From Clostridia bacterium (GTDB taxonomy: Bacteria > Bacillota > Clostridia > Oscillospirales > CAG-272), in the NCBI GenBank assembly GCA_017471825.1, contig JAFURQ010000021.1:1-64000 (forward strand): a stretch of DNA of 64,000 bases. Direction: 5' to 3'. Positions 1 to 7,893 of this stretch are shown piece by piece. The translations under genes were made by a program, and so were the position numbers. Position 1 is the stretch's first letter. Every line of letters starts with the position of its first letter. The notes beneath the pieces are model-generated. The model had not been told where the DNA came from and made no database searches. It saw only the letters and a program-made list of their open reading frames with translations.

Positions 1-511
1 AGGTGGACACACCGATTTCTGCGCCACGAGTGTTATGAAGAATGCCTGTAGGCTGAATATCACCCTTGCCGTTTACATAGGCGGCATCTTCCATAGCACC
101 GAAGCTTTTGGCAATGCTGTCAATGAGGTGGTTTTCGATATCAAGACCGATATCGCTCATATAAGCCTCGTCATATTTAAGAAGCGTTCCGAGTTTATGC
201 GACTTAATATTATATTCGGTGAATTCACCCATACTATTGCCAAAGGTATACATTCCGTTTTCGGAAGTCCAGCAACCCTCTTCAACACAGTGCTTTGCGA
301 GAATGATGCCACCGTGGTCTCTCATATAAGCAATGGTGGCGAGAGAACGGAATACGCTTTCTCTCTTAAGAGCTGTGGTCATTTTGGAATTAGCCTGAAG
401 AGGAAGGTATGCACCGCCTTCATTGGTGATACCTTTTTTAAGTTCGTTTGCATTGTGAGGCTTACGCTTTGCCGCATTCCAAAACGCATAATCGTATTCG
501 GGCATCGCCAT
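1..511 (-). CDS. Phage major capsid protein (HK97 fold), N-terminal fragment, probably 5'-truncated
   Basis: The minus strand is open from 556 to the left edge. It reads a protein beginning MAMPEYDYAFWNAAKRK, then GGAYLPLQ, VFRSLATIAYMRD, a KLGTLLKYDEAYMSDIGLDIE segment (quoted here in outline) and QPTGIL. This order (acidic AFWNA helix, GG-Y-L-P strand, 'E..FR.LAT', 'K.G.L.K...E...D...D.E', 'PTGIL') is the signature of HK97-type capsid proteins. The ATG at 511 has no ribosome-binding site. The same frame continues upstream with capsid-like residues (GFSTRYA) to a stop at 557-559, so the usual N-terminal delta region and true start are missing. I infer a decayed prophage remnant; the C-terminal part lies outside the window. 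Without the rest of the gene, an intact capsid with an unusually short N-terminus cannot be excluded. Confidence 0.65.
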   Translation of the reverse strand, partial: MAMPEYDYAFWNAAKRKPHNANELKKGITNEGGAYLPLQANSKMTTALKRESVFRSLATIAYMRDHGGIILAKHCVEEGCWTSENGMYTFGNSMGEFTEYNIKSHKLGTLLKYDEAYMSDIGLDIENHLIDSIAKSFGAMEDAAYVNGKGDIQPTGILHNTRGAEIGVST

Positions 512-567
512 AGCGTAGCGAGTTGAGAAACCGAAGCTTATAATGATGAAGGAGTGTCAAAACAGCT

Positions 568-1122
568 ATGGCAATTGGAATTAAAGTAAAAAAAGCCCCT
601 GAGGGCTACGATCCGGGGGCGTCCAAGTTTTTCGGCGCACCTGCCGTTCCTTCGGCATGGGAGGAGGATTTCTATGATGATGAGATCTTCTTTTGCCAAA
701 TCAAGCTTGCCGATATTGCGCACCTTGACAAGGACAACAGGCTCCCACACACGGGGTACCTTTACGTTTTCCTTCACACCGAGGACGGTAACTACAACCT
801 GCACGCCGACGTGCGCTACCTTGACGGCGAGCCCGAGCTTGTCATCGACGATTTCAATGCCGCGGTCGAGGGGTATGAGAGGTTTAACGATGCCTATCTG
901 ATGAAATTTTACGAGGTAGACGAAAGTGCCGACTGCACGCGCCTTCTTGGCGAGCCGAGCGATTGGAACTACGAGGATGAGGCGCCGAGGCTTCTTATGC
1001 AGTTTGATCCGTTGGATTCGGAGATGGGATTCTTGGATTTCCTCGACGGATTTGTGTATTTCTTTTTCGGCGAGGATGAAAACGATCTTGAAAGCGTTAC
1101 CTTGGTAGAAGAATACAGTTGA
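568..1122 (+). CDS. DUF1963 (YwqG-like) family protein
   Basis: An acidic 184-residue soluble protein with no signal peptide or membrane segment. It shows the YwqG/DUF1963 pattern: a 'FFCQIKLADIAHL' strand followed by 'LPHTGYLYVFL', and near residue 130 'RLLGEPSDWNY', matching the family's 'hkllGyPdw.q' region, then 'LLMQFDPLD'. The family has no settled biochemical function. The start is ATG 568, with GAAGGAG about 13 bases upstream. It lies just past the capsid fragment and is followed after 36 bp by a small gene on the same strand, which probably shares its transcript. Confidence 0.7.
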   Translation: MAIGIKVKKAPEGYDPGASKFFGAPAVPSAWEEDFYDDEIFFCQIKLADIAHLDKDNRLPHTGYLYVFLHTEDGNYNLHADVRYLDGEPELVIDDFNAAVEGYERFNDAYLMKFYEVDESADCTRLLGEPSDWNYEDEAPRLLMQFDPLDSEMGFLDFLDGFVYFFFGEDENDLESVTLVEEYS

Positions 1123-1158
1123 TAAATTCCGAATTGTTTGTAAAGGAGAGGCGACACA

Positions 1159-1368
1159 ATGCTGAAACATGATCCCATTGAGGACACCCCTGAATTTCAA
1201 GCGATTAAAGACGAGCTTGAAAAGAAGATCATTGCAAAAATTGGTGAGAACAGCGGTATGGGATATTGCTACCTTTATTGGGCGACCAAAAGGGATATTC
1301 TGAAAAAAGACTACGGCATAGAATGGAGCTCTCCGGCGGTGCTGAATCCGAGGGTGCGCTTCGACTGA
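1159..1368 (+). CDS. Small hypothetical protein downstream of the DUF1963 gene
   Basis: A 69-residue protein starting MLKHDPIEDTPEFQAIKDEL, then a charged helix and the segment GMGYCYLYWATKRDILKKDYGI ending in 'NPRVRFD'. An excellent ribosome-binding site (AAAGGAG, 1141-1148) precedes ATG 1159. I do not recognise a characterised family. The Gly-Met-Gly-Tyr-Cys region followed by an Ile-Leu-rich basic helix looks like a compact conserved fold rather than random reading. The gene follows the DUF1963 gene by 36 bp and is closed by the 1391 hairpin, so both are probably one transcript. Confidence 0.6.
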   Translation: MLKHDPIEDTPEFQAIKDELEKKIIAKIGENSGMGYCYLYWATKRDILKKDYGIEWSSPAVLNPRVRFD

Positions 1369-1390
1369 TATGAGTAAATTCAATAGGCTA

Positions 1391-1424
1391 AAAAAGCAGG
1401 AGAGGTTATCTCCTGCTTTTTCTA
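1391..1424. terminator. Bidirectional Rho-independent terminator
   Basis: AAAAAGCAGGAGA and its complement TCTCCTGCTTTTT flank a short loop. The A- and T-runs on both sides serve the plus-strand DUF1963 pair and the minus-strand AraC gene. The AraC stop codon (1406-1408) lies in the loop, so the terminator stem is encoded by the last AraC codons. Confidence 0.85.
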
Positions 1425-2209
1425 TAGGTTAACGGGCGGCAGCCGCACTTTTTTTGAAACAGATTAGAAAAATAGTGAATATCGTTGTATCCTAGCTTTT
1501 GGGCGATTTCGCCCACCGACATCTGCGTATCCGCGAGCAGAGATTTGGCTATCTGCATTTTGCGCTCGAGCTGATATGCGTACGGAGTGACGCCGAGCTC
1601 TCTTTTAAAGAGCTTCTGGCAATAGTCCTGCGAGCGAAATATTACCCTTGAGAGCTCCTTGGTTGACACGAGGCGGTCGAGGCTTGAATCGAGATAATTT
1701 TTCAGCCTCAGTGCCTCATCGCTGTATCGGGTTTCCGCGACAGAGAGCGAGAGCCTTGATATTATTTCGAGAAAGATGCCCTGAAGCACCGCCTGCATTT
1801 CGCTCTCGGGGATATCCGAGCGGATTACCGAGTCGATTTTTTCAAATGCGGGCTTCAAGCCGTCACCGTCGAAGAAATGCTTGCCCGATATGCCGTAGAC
1901 CAAAGGAAGATGCTCGCAGAGGCTGCCCGATAGATTAAGAAAAATTTTCGTGAAGGGGTTGTCGCTGTCGGAATAGTAGTTATGCCGCGCGCCTCGGGGG
2001 AGAAAATAAATCATATCCTTGCAAACGTGATGCGTTTTGCCGTCATATACGACATAGCCCTCGCCGTCCAAAATATATTCGATTACCGACACCTCGGAGT
2101 CGGCACGGGTTATGTGATAGGCGGGGTCGGGGTACGTGACACCCGCGAGGGTTATTTCAAGTGACATTTTTCTATCAAAGCAGGAAAATGACCTTAAATA
2201 CTCATTCAA
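1406..2209 (-). CDS. AraC family transcriptional regulator
   Basis: A cytoplasmic DNA-binding regulator. The N-terminal half is a cupin-type sugar-sensing domain (LAGVTYPDPAYHITR, 'GEGYVVYDGK', 'DMIYFLPRGARHNYY'). The last ~100 residues carry the two AraC helix-turn-helix motifs ('STKELSRVIFRSQDYCQKLFKRELG' and 'SVGEIAQKLGYNDIHYFSNLFQKKCG'). The frame stays open to 2293, but the TTG there is the -35 box of a promoter and cannot be the start. I chose TTG 2209 because AGTGAGGA lies 7 bases upstream; ATG 2167 is the alternative. It is divergent from the DUF4965 gene at 2308, which it probably regulates. Confidence 0.85.
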   Translation of the reverse strand: MNEYLRSFSCFDRKMSLEITLAGVTYPDPAYHITRADSEVSVIEYILDGEGYVVYDGKTHHVCKDMIYFLPRGARHNYYSDSDNPFTKIFLNLSGSLCEHLPLVYGISGKHFFDGDGLKPAFEKIDSVIRSDIPESEMQAVLQGIFLEIISRLSLSVAETRYSDEALRLKNYLDSSLDRLVSTKELSRVIFRSQDYCQKLFKRELGVTPYAYQLERKMQIAKSLLADTQMSVGEIAQKLGYNDIHYFSNLFQKKCGCRPLTYRKSRR

Positions 2210-2264
2210 ATTGTTTTCCTCACTTTTTTGCTTAAAATATTCATTTAAATCGGTTATATAACTT

Positions 2265-2293
2265 ATTATAATATAATCGTAATTAAAAGTCAA
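2265..2293 (-). promoter_or_regulatory. Sigma-A promoter for the AraC gene
   Basis: TTGACT (2293-2288), 17 bp, TATAAT (2270-2265) on the minus strand. Transcription should begin near 2258. On the plus strand the same AT-rich block contains TATAAT at 2267-2272 and 2272-2277, which may serve the divergent gene at 2308, although no clear -35 box is visible there. Confidence 0.75.
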
Positions 2294-2307
2294 GGAGGGG
2301 CTACGCT

Positions 2308-4209
2308 ATGAAAATGCGGCCGCCGGCAACGCCGATTATAAACATTGATCCATACTTTTCCGTCTGGAGTGAGGAATCTGTACTGAAAAACACTATTCAC
2401 TGGACAGGCAAGCCCAACAGCATATCGGGAAGAGTTATTATTGACGGGGTGGAATATCATTTTCTGGGGCTGAAGGCTCACGGTGAGCGCGATATACCCG
2501 ATATGACGGTTGAAAATATCGAAATAGACGCCTTCTCCACGGTGATTACGTACACAGGCGGCGGTATTCGCCTTACCGTGCATTTTACGTCGCCTATGCT
2601 AGTGGACGACCTCTATTACGCCTCTCGCCCTGTGGCGTACTGCAAGACCGCGTACGAGTCGGTTGACGGGGCGGCGCACAGTGTAGCCGTGAGGCTTACT
2701 GCAAGCGAGGAGCTGGTTCTGAACCTCAAGGGCGAAGGAAGAGCCCTTGCCTTTCCTGCCGAGGTTGACGGTGTTACCGCCATCAAGATGGGAAACGGCG
2801 TTCAGAACGTGCTTTGGCGCGGAGATGATGACATTCGCATCGACTGGGGTTATTTATACCTCGGTGTCAGGGGCTGTGGCAGAGTTAACCACACCGTCCT
2901 CAACGGTATGTACGCTATAAGTGTAGAGGCTGACCTTGAGGACGAGGCACTGTTCCTTTTTGCATACGATGATATTGACAGTATTAAATATTTCGGTGAA
3001 AATCTGAAGGCTTACTGGAAGAATGATGGCAAGACTATCGAGGAAGCGATAGCAGAGGCGGCAAGCGAATATGATGCGCTTCTCGCGCGCTGTAATGCAC
3101 TGTCGGATAGCATAAAGCGCGATGCCCTCGCCGCAGGAGGCGAAAAATACGCCGAGCTTCTCCTGCTTTCCGTAAGGCAGATAATGGCGGCGCACAAGCT
3201 GGTTGTGGATAAAAACAGCCGCTGCCTTTATTTCTCAAAGGAATGCCACTCCGGCGGCTTCGCGGCGACGGTTGACGTAACCTACCCGTCCTCGCCCATA
3301 TTCCTTCTTTATAATCCGGAATTGCTCAAGGGTATGCTTCGTCCGATAATGGACTATGCGGCTATGGATGAGTGGTGCTTTGATTTTGCACCGCACGACA
3401 TGGGTATGTATCCCTTGGTCAGCGGTCAGCTGTACGGCGTTAAGCGCGACGCGAACGGCAAGGCAGATATAGATTTCAATATGCAGATGCCTGTCGAGGA
3501 GTGCGGAAATATGATAATTCTGTTTGCCGCTATCTGTGATGCCGAGGACGACGTATCCTTTGTAATGCCGTATATTGACACTATCCGTCAGTGGAGCAAA
3601 TACCTTATCGAGTATGGGCTTGATCCCGAAAATCAGCTCTGTACAGATGATTTTGCAGGGCATCTTGCACACAACGTGAATCTTTCTATCAAGGCTATAA
3701 TGGGTATTGCGGCGTACAGCCGTATTCTGCAACGCCTCGGCGAGAGTGACGAAGCCGAAAAAATGATGCAAACTGCGCGTGAATATGCCGCTGAGGCAGT
3801 CAAAAACGCGGAAAATTCCGACGGAAGCTACAGGCTTGCTTATAACAGGCCCGAAACCTTCTCGCTCAAGTACAACTCCGTCTGGGATAGGCTCTGGAAT
3901 ACCAAGCTTTTCCCCGAGAAATTTTACACGGGTGAGGTCATTCGCTACAAAAAAGAGCTTCTGCCCTACGGAGTACCGCTCGACTCGCGCGAAAAGTACA
4001 CGAAATCGGACTGGCTCGTATGGGCGGCATCACTCGCCGACAGCCGTGAGGATTTCAATTTATTCATTGATTCTCTGTGGTCTGCGTACAACACGATGCG
4101 CACACGCGTGCCTATGACAGACTGGTACTACGCTGACACCTCGCACATGTCTATGTTCCGTCACAGAACCGTGCAGGGCGGCTTGTTTATGAAGCTTATG
4201 TTCAAATAA
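2308..4209 (+). CDS. DUF4964/DUF5127/DUF4965/DUF1793 protein (GtaA glutaminase-like)
   Basis: A 633-residue cytoplasmic protein without signal peptide. It opens with the DUF4964-type motif 'RPPATPIINIDPYFSVWS', then 'HWTGKPNSISGRVIIDG..YHFLG', a beta-sandwich region (DUF5127, about 80-280), 'LLLLSVRQIMAAHKLV' and 'FSKECHSGGFAATVDVTYPSSPIFLLYNPELLKGMLRPI' (outline; DUF4965), and a helical C-terminal domain ('NVNLSIKAIMGIAAYSRI', 'WYYADTSHMSMFRHRTVQGGLFM'). This is the architecture of proteins annotated as glutaminase A; many bacterial members sit in glycan loci and their substrate is unknown. The ribosome-binding site AAGGAGGGG lies 8 bases before ATG 2308. The divergent AraC gene suggests substrate-induced expression. 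I would not assert glutaminase activity. Confidence 0.8.
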   Translation: MKMRPPATPIINIDPYFSVWSEESVLKNTIHWTGKPNSISGRVIIDGVEYHFLGLKAHGERDIPDMTVENIEIDAFSTVITYTGGGIRLTVHFTSPMLVDDLYYASRPVAYCKTAYESVDGAAHSVAVRLTASEELVLNLKGEGRALAFPAEVDGVTAIKMGNGVQNVLWRGDDDIRIDWGYLYLGVRGCGRVNHTVLNGMYAISVEADLEDEALFLFAYDDIDSIKYFGENLKAYWKNDGKTIEEAIAEAASEYDALLARCNALSDSIKRDALAAGGEKYAELLLLSVRQIMAAHKLVVDKNSRCLYFSKECHSGGFAATVDVTYPSSPIFLLYNPELLKGMLRPIMDYAAMDEWCFDFAPHDMGMYPLVSGQLYGVKRDANGKADIDFNMQMPVEECGNMIILFAAICDAEDDVSFVMPYIDTIRQWSKYLIEYGLDPENQLCTDDFAGHLAHNVNLSIKAIMGIAAYSRILQRLGESDEAEKMMQTAREYAAEAVKNAENSDGSYRLAYNRPETFSLKYNSVWDRLWNTKLFPEKFYTGEVIRYKKELLPYGVPLDSREKYTKSDWLVWAASLADSREDFNLFIDSLWSAYNTMRTRVPMTDWYYADTSHMSMFRHRTVQGGLFMKLMFK

Positions 4210-4253
4210 CTCTCACGTCCTCTGTGGCATATAATGCTACGGAGGTGATAAAA

Positions 4254-4700
4254 ATGTACAGCTTTGTTTACCGCCCGAGTGCAATAGCATATATACAGGG
4301 CGGCAATATGGCTCCCGATTTGGTCGGAGAGGTTAAATTTTATCAGAAGCGCGATTTCGTTTTAGTCTAGGTCAGAGTGTCAGGTCTGCCTGTGGGTGGG
4401 GGCTCGGGATTCTTCGGCCTGCATATCCACGAGGGTGCCAGCTGCTCCGGCGAGAGCTTTTCCAAGACGGGCAACCACTATAATCCCACGGGCGCACCGC
4501 ACCCAAGACACGCAGGAGATCTTCCGCCCCTATTACTGTGTAACGGTGGGGCGCACATGGCGGTCAAGACCGACCGTTTTCGCGTAGAGGAAATAATCGG
4601 GCGGACGGTTGTAATTCACAGCGGCGCAGATGACTTTAAATCCCAGCCGTCGGGCAACGCAGGTGAAAAAATCGCGTGCGGAGTTATTCGTCACAGATAA
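4254..4700 (+). pseudogene. Cu/Zn superoxide dismutase (SodC-like), interrupted by an in-frame TAG
   Basis: ATG 4254 (GGAGG upstream) reads 38 residues, MYSFVYRPSAIAYIQGGNM through RDFVLV, then TAG at 4368-4370. The same frame continues without shift: 'VRVSGLPVGGGSGFFGLHIHEG', 'SKTGNHYNPTGAPHPRHAGDLPPLL', 'VVIHSGADDF', 'QPSGNAGEKIACGVI' (outline). These are the classic Cu/Zn SOD blocks, with the His-x-His pair, the bridging His region, the H-AGD zinc site and the late copper His all present after the stop. One base change (for example CAG or TGG to TAG) would restore the frame. TAG is used as a normal stop elsewhere here (e.g. 20453-20455), so recoding is unlikely. A GTG at 4377 could give only a truncated product lacking the first strands. 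Confidence 0.8.
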
Positions 4701-4754
4701 ATTCCCCTTTCGGATAAAAAACGCTAATTTTTCATTTAGTCCGGGGGCGTGTAA

Positions 4755-4782
4755 CAAAAAAAGAGGCTTTTGCCTCTTTTTT
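4755..4782. terminator. Bidirectional terminator
   Basis: AAGAGGC - TTTT - GCCTCTT flanked by an A-run and a T-run. It closes the SodC remnant on the plus strand and the AraC gene ending at 4796 on the minus strand. Confidence 0.85.
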
Positions 4783-4795
4783 GTTTTTCGTATGC

Positions 4796-6028
4796 TTATA
4801 CGTCCTCGTCCGGCTCGAGATGCTTCTTAGAGGCGCGGTATTCGGTTGGTGTTTTCCCGTGGTGACGCTTGAAGAGCTTAGAGAAATACTGCACGTCCAT
4901 AATGCCGCAATGGAGAGCCACCGTCTGCACCTGAAGATTCGTGGTTTCGAGCAGATACTCGGCGTATTCCATTCTGCGCGTGCGAATATATTCCGAAACC
5001 GTTTTGCCCGTTTCCTTTTTGAAAACCGAGGAAAGATAGCCGAGGGTTACGCCAAGCCCCTCTGCGATAACGCTTGACGATATATCTGCCGAAAGGTCGG
5101 CATCAATTACGAGCATCGCCCTCTGGACGACCGAGGAAAGTCCGTTTTGCGAATGCTTCCTTACAAGAAGGCTATACGCGCGGAACATTTCGCTCATCAG
5201 GCTGAAGTTTTCCGAGATTGCCGACATATTTTCGATTTTCAGGGCGAATTCTGACGATATTTGGTCGAGATATATCGGATGCACTCCGCCACGCTCTGCC
5301 GATTTTCTGAGCAGGGTGTTCATTATGATACCGTAATTTTTCAGGTTACGCAGAGGATTTGCCGCGCGCCTTTCAAAAATATCGGCTGAAAATGCGGTGC
5401 TGAAGCGGTTTTCAAGCTGTGGCTGTCCTTGTGCAACGGCGCGCATCATATCGTTTTCAAAGGCGTACCTTTGCTCTATTGCCTTCATATTTACGAGTGT
5501 ATCGGCAATGCCGAGGTTGCGCATGGTTTTTGTAAACGGGGCGTCTGCGCCGACGCTCTCCTCGCTCGTATCCTTGACCGCATACGCCTTGGTGTGCCAT
5601 ACCGTCTCACAAAGGGTGCTTAGCATCAGAAACAGCGGTGAGTCGTCAGGAATAACGGGTATCGCGCTGTAATATTCCGCAAGGTAGCGGTGATTCTCCG
5701 GCGAGATGCCGTTTTGCTCGCCGATTTCGAGAAGCCTTTGCGAGAATATCGGTGAGGTAAGATACGGTCCGATGAGAAGAACGCATCTCCCCTGCTGTGA
5801 GGGTAAAAGCAGGTATCGGTAGCTGCATTCGTAACCGTCCTTAACTATGTAAAGCGTCTGGTGCGTGAGCGTGGCACCGAGCCCCCTCAGAAGTGCGCCA
5901 CTGTCAAAAAGCGATGAGCCGTTCTCCCGAAGCTCTTCAACAAGCTCCGCCTGCTCTGCAATTCTTACGGCGAGGTGACTTTTTCTGAAAACGTCACACA
6001 AAAATGACAGCTCGTTTTTGTAAAGCAC
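4796..6028 (-). CDS. AraC family transcriptional regulator
   Basis: A 410-residue cytoplasmic regulator. The first ~300 residues form a sensory region I cannot assign to a named domain (it contains 'GPYLTSPIFSQRLLEIGEQNGI' and 'LKNYGIIMNTLLRKSAERGGVHPIYLDQISSEFA', given in outline, the latter typical of clostridial AraC regulators of sugar genes). Residues ~310-405 are the AraC DNA-binding domain ('SSVIAEGLGVTLGYLSSVFKKETG', 'VQTVALHCGIMDVQYFSKLFKRHHGKTPTEYR', outline). The start is GTG 6028 with AAGGGAG just upstream. It is divergent from the GPH symporter gene at 6257, so it most likely controls the symporter/GH2 pair. Confidence 0.85.
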   Translation of the reverse strand: MLYKNELSFLCDVFRKSHLAVRIAEQAELVEELRENGSSLFDSGALLRGLGATLTHQTLYIVKDGYECSYRYLLLPSQQGRCVLLIGPYLTSPIFSQRLLEIGEQNGISPENHRYLAEYYSAIPVIPDDSPLFLMLSTLCETVWHTKAYAVKDTSEESVGADAPFTKTMRNLGIADTLVNMKAIEQRYAFENDMMRAVAQGQPQLENRFSTAFSADIFERRAANPLRNLKNYGIIMNTLLRKSAERGGVHPIYLDQISSEFALKIENMSAISENFSLMSEMFRAYSLLVRKHSQNGLSSVVQRAMLVIDADLSADISSSVIAEGLGVTLGYLSSVFKKETGKTVSEYIRTRRMEYAEYLLETTNLQVQTVALHCGIMDVQYFSKLFKRHHGKTPTEYRASKKHLEPDEDV

Positions 6029-6087
6029 TGCTTCTCCCTTCTGCCGAAGCTGTTTTCATTCGGCATTTTTTTCATTCTTACACTTAC

Positions 6088-6116
6088 ATTATAATACTCT
6101 TTTTGTAGAAAAGCAA
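6088..6116 (-). promoter_or_regulatory. Promoter for the AraC gene at 4796-6028
   Basis: TTGCTT (6116-6111), 17 bp, TATAAT (6093-6088) on the minus strand, about 60 bp before the GTG start. On the plus strand a TATAAT at 6194-6199 lies 57 bp before the symporter start but lacks a recognisable -35 box, which fits an activator-dependent promoter. Confidence 0.6.
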
Positions 6117-6256
6117 CATACATTTTTCAAAAAATATGAAAAAAATACAAAAATACATTAAAATATTACTCACGCCATTTGTGCCTATTAAACTATAATA
6201 TATTTGTACACAGGCGCGAGTGCGCCAAAATAAATTTTTACAAGAAGGAAAAAGGT

Positions 6257-7771
6257 ATGAAAAAAGAACCAATTCTTGACGCTAACGGCAAGCGTAAATT
6301 TGGTATGCTCGACAAGTTTGCTTATGCTGCAGGCGACTTCGGCTGTAACATGAGCTTCTCGCTCAAGAGCACCGTACAGACCTTCTGGCTCGTTTATATG
6401 ATGCTTGAAACAGGTTTGCTTTCCGCCCTTCTTCTCGTAGTACAGATTTGGGATGCTATCAACGACCCGATGATCGGCTCCATGATCGACGCTGACAGAA
6501 GAAAATACAAGATGGGCAAATTTAAGACCTACATACTTATAGGCGCGTGCGGACTTCTCGTTGCAGGTGCGCTCGTATTTATCCCGGCTCCGAATGCGGC
6601 AGTATGGCTTAAGGCTATCCTCTTCATCGTCGGCTACATCATCTGGGATGCCTGCTACACCATCGCAAACGTTCCCTACGGCTCGATGCTCTCACTGGTT
6701 ACCGAGGATGCGGGCGAAAGAGCTCAGCTCTCAACATGGCGCTCTGTTGGCTCCATGGTAGGTAACATTCTTCCCAACGTTATACTTCCCTTCCTTATCT
6801 GGGAAAAGGTATTTGACGAAAACGGCAATCCCGTTCTTGATCCCGATACCGGCAAGCAGGTTCAGAATCTTCTCGGTGACCGAGTGTTCTGGGCAGCTCT
6901 CATAATGGGCGTTCTCGGATTTATCGGCTTCATATTCATGATCAAGAAAATCACTCTCCGCGTTGACGAAAACTCAATTAAGGTTAACGAAAACGAAAAG
7001 TTCAACGTTTTCAAGGCTTTCGGCAACTTTATGAAAAACCGCCCCGCGGTTGGTGCTACCATCGCCGCTATGGGTATGTTCCTCGGTATGCAATCTGCTA
7101 CCACCGCAAACACCATTATGTTTGCCACCTATTTTGAGCAGCCCTCGCTTTCAGGTGTCGTTATGGTTGTCGGATTCCTTCCTATGTTCTTATTTATGCC
7201 CTTCATTAAGAAGATCGTAAACAAGTACGGCAAAAAGGAAGCGAGCGTTCTCGGTACTATCGTTTCTCTCGTTGGCGGCGCTCTTATGTTTGTATTCCCT
7301 CTCTGCGAGAACAAGAGTGTCGGTCTTATTATATACATGATAGCTCTCGTAATATACGGCATCGGTATGGGTGTCTACACCTGCGTATCGTGGGCTATGA
7401 TGGGTGATGCTATTGATTATAACGAGTGGAAATTCGGAACCCGTGAGGAAGGCACCATCTACTCACTTCACTCCTTCTTCAGAAAGCTGGCTCAGGGCAT
7501 AGGTCCCTCGCTCGTGCTTCTTGTTATGGGTGCGCTCGGATACGTTGCAAAGCTCCAGACACACGGTCAGTCACCCGAAACCGCTTACAATATGTGTTGG
7601 CTCGTTGCGGCTCTTTATGCTGTGAGTGCAATTCTTCAGCTTATCGGTCTTGCCTTTGTTTATAACCTTGACAAGAAAAAGCTTGAGCAGATGACAGCTG
7701 AGCTTGCTGAAAGACACGCAGCAAACGCTGAGGCAGAGCCTGTTGCAGCTACCACTGAGGCTGCTGAATAA
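6257..7771 (+). CDS. GPH family sugar:cation symporter (MFS, MelB-like)
   Basis: A 504-residue integral membrane protein with about 12 hydrophobic segments, importing a glycoside, galactoside or uronide with a cation. The family hallmark 'VQIWDAINDPMIGSMIDADRR' appears in the first third (Asp-x-x-x-Asp-Pro), followed by 'KTYILIGACG' and 'GDAIDYNEWKFGTREEGTIYSLHSF' (outline), typical of the C-terminal half. The start is ATG 6257 (AAGGA 9 bases upstream), not the further upstream in-frame Met at 6179. The C-terminal tail is Ala/Glu-rich. It precedes a GH2 hydrolase gene on the same strand, with a terminator and a possible separate promoter between, so imported disaccharide is probably cleaved inside the cell. 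Confidence 0.88.
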   Translation: MKKEPILDANGKRKFGMLDKFAYAAGDFGCNMSFSLKSTVQTFWLVYMMLETGLLSALLLVVQIWDAINDPMIGSMIDADRRKYKMGKFKTYILIGACGLLVAGALVFIPAPNAAVWLKAILFIVGYIIWDACYTIANVPYGSMLSLVTEDAGERAQLSTWRSVGSMVGNILPNVILPFLIWEKVFDENGNPVLDPDTGKQVQNLLGDRVFWAALIMGVLGFIGFIFMIKKITLRVDENSIKVNENEKFNVFKAFGNFMKNRPAVGATIAAMGMFLGMQSATTANTIMFATYFEQPSLSGVVMVVGFLPMFLFMPFIKKIVNKYGKKEASVLGTIVSLVGGALMFVFPLCENKSVGLIIYMIALVIYGIGMGVYTCVSWAMMGDAIDYNEWKFGTREEGTIYSLHSFFRKLAQGIGPSLVLLVMGALGYVAKLQTHGQSPETAYNMCWLVAALYAVSAILQLIGLAFVYNLDKKKLEQMTAELAERHAANAEAEPVAATTEAAE

Positions 7772-7785
7772 GCTTTATCTGCACT

Positions 7786-7822
7786 GTGCCCGACTTTTTT
7801 CAACCGGTCGGGCACTTTTTTA
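7786..7822 (+). terminator. Rho-independent terminator after the symporter gene
   Basis: GTGCCCGAC and GTCGGGCAC flank a 12-base loop, followed by TTTTTTT. It separates the symporter from the GH2 gene. A weak promoter (TTAACA 7835, TATAAT 7856, 15 bp apart) follows and may drive the GH2 gene, or the terminator may be leaky. Confidence 0.8.
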
Positions 7823-7893
7823 AAGGAATGTTTATTAACAGTTCATTTTTTTGAGTATAATTATACTGTAATCTTTTTTATAGGAGAAACACC

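Noticed and set aside
2308..4209. Firm assignment as glutaminase
   Set aside because: The domains match proteins named GtaA, but bacterial members in sugar loci lack proof of glutaminase activity and this one is cytoplasmic, so only a family name is given.
4368..4370. TAG reassigned to an amino acid in this organism
   Set aside because: Other well-defined genes end in TAG (mglA at 20453-20455, M3 peptidase at 40930-40932, ispG at 53972-53970) at the expected family length, so TAG is a stop here.
6179..6256. N-terminal extension of the symporter from 6179
   Set aside because: The extension is not hydrophobic-transporter-like, has no ribosome-binding site and overlaps a likely -10 box; ATG 6257 has a good site and matches the family start.
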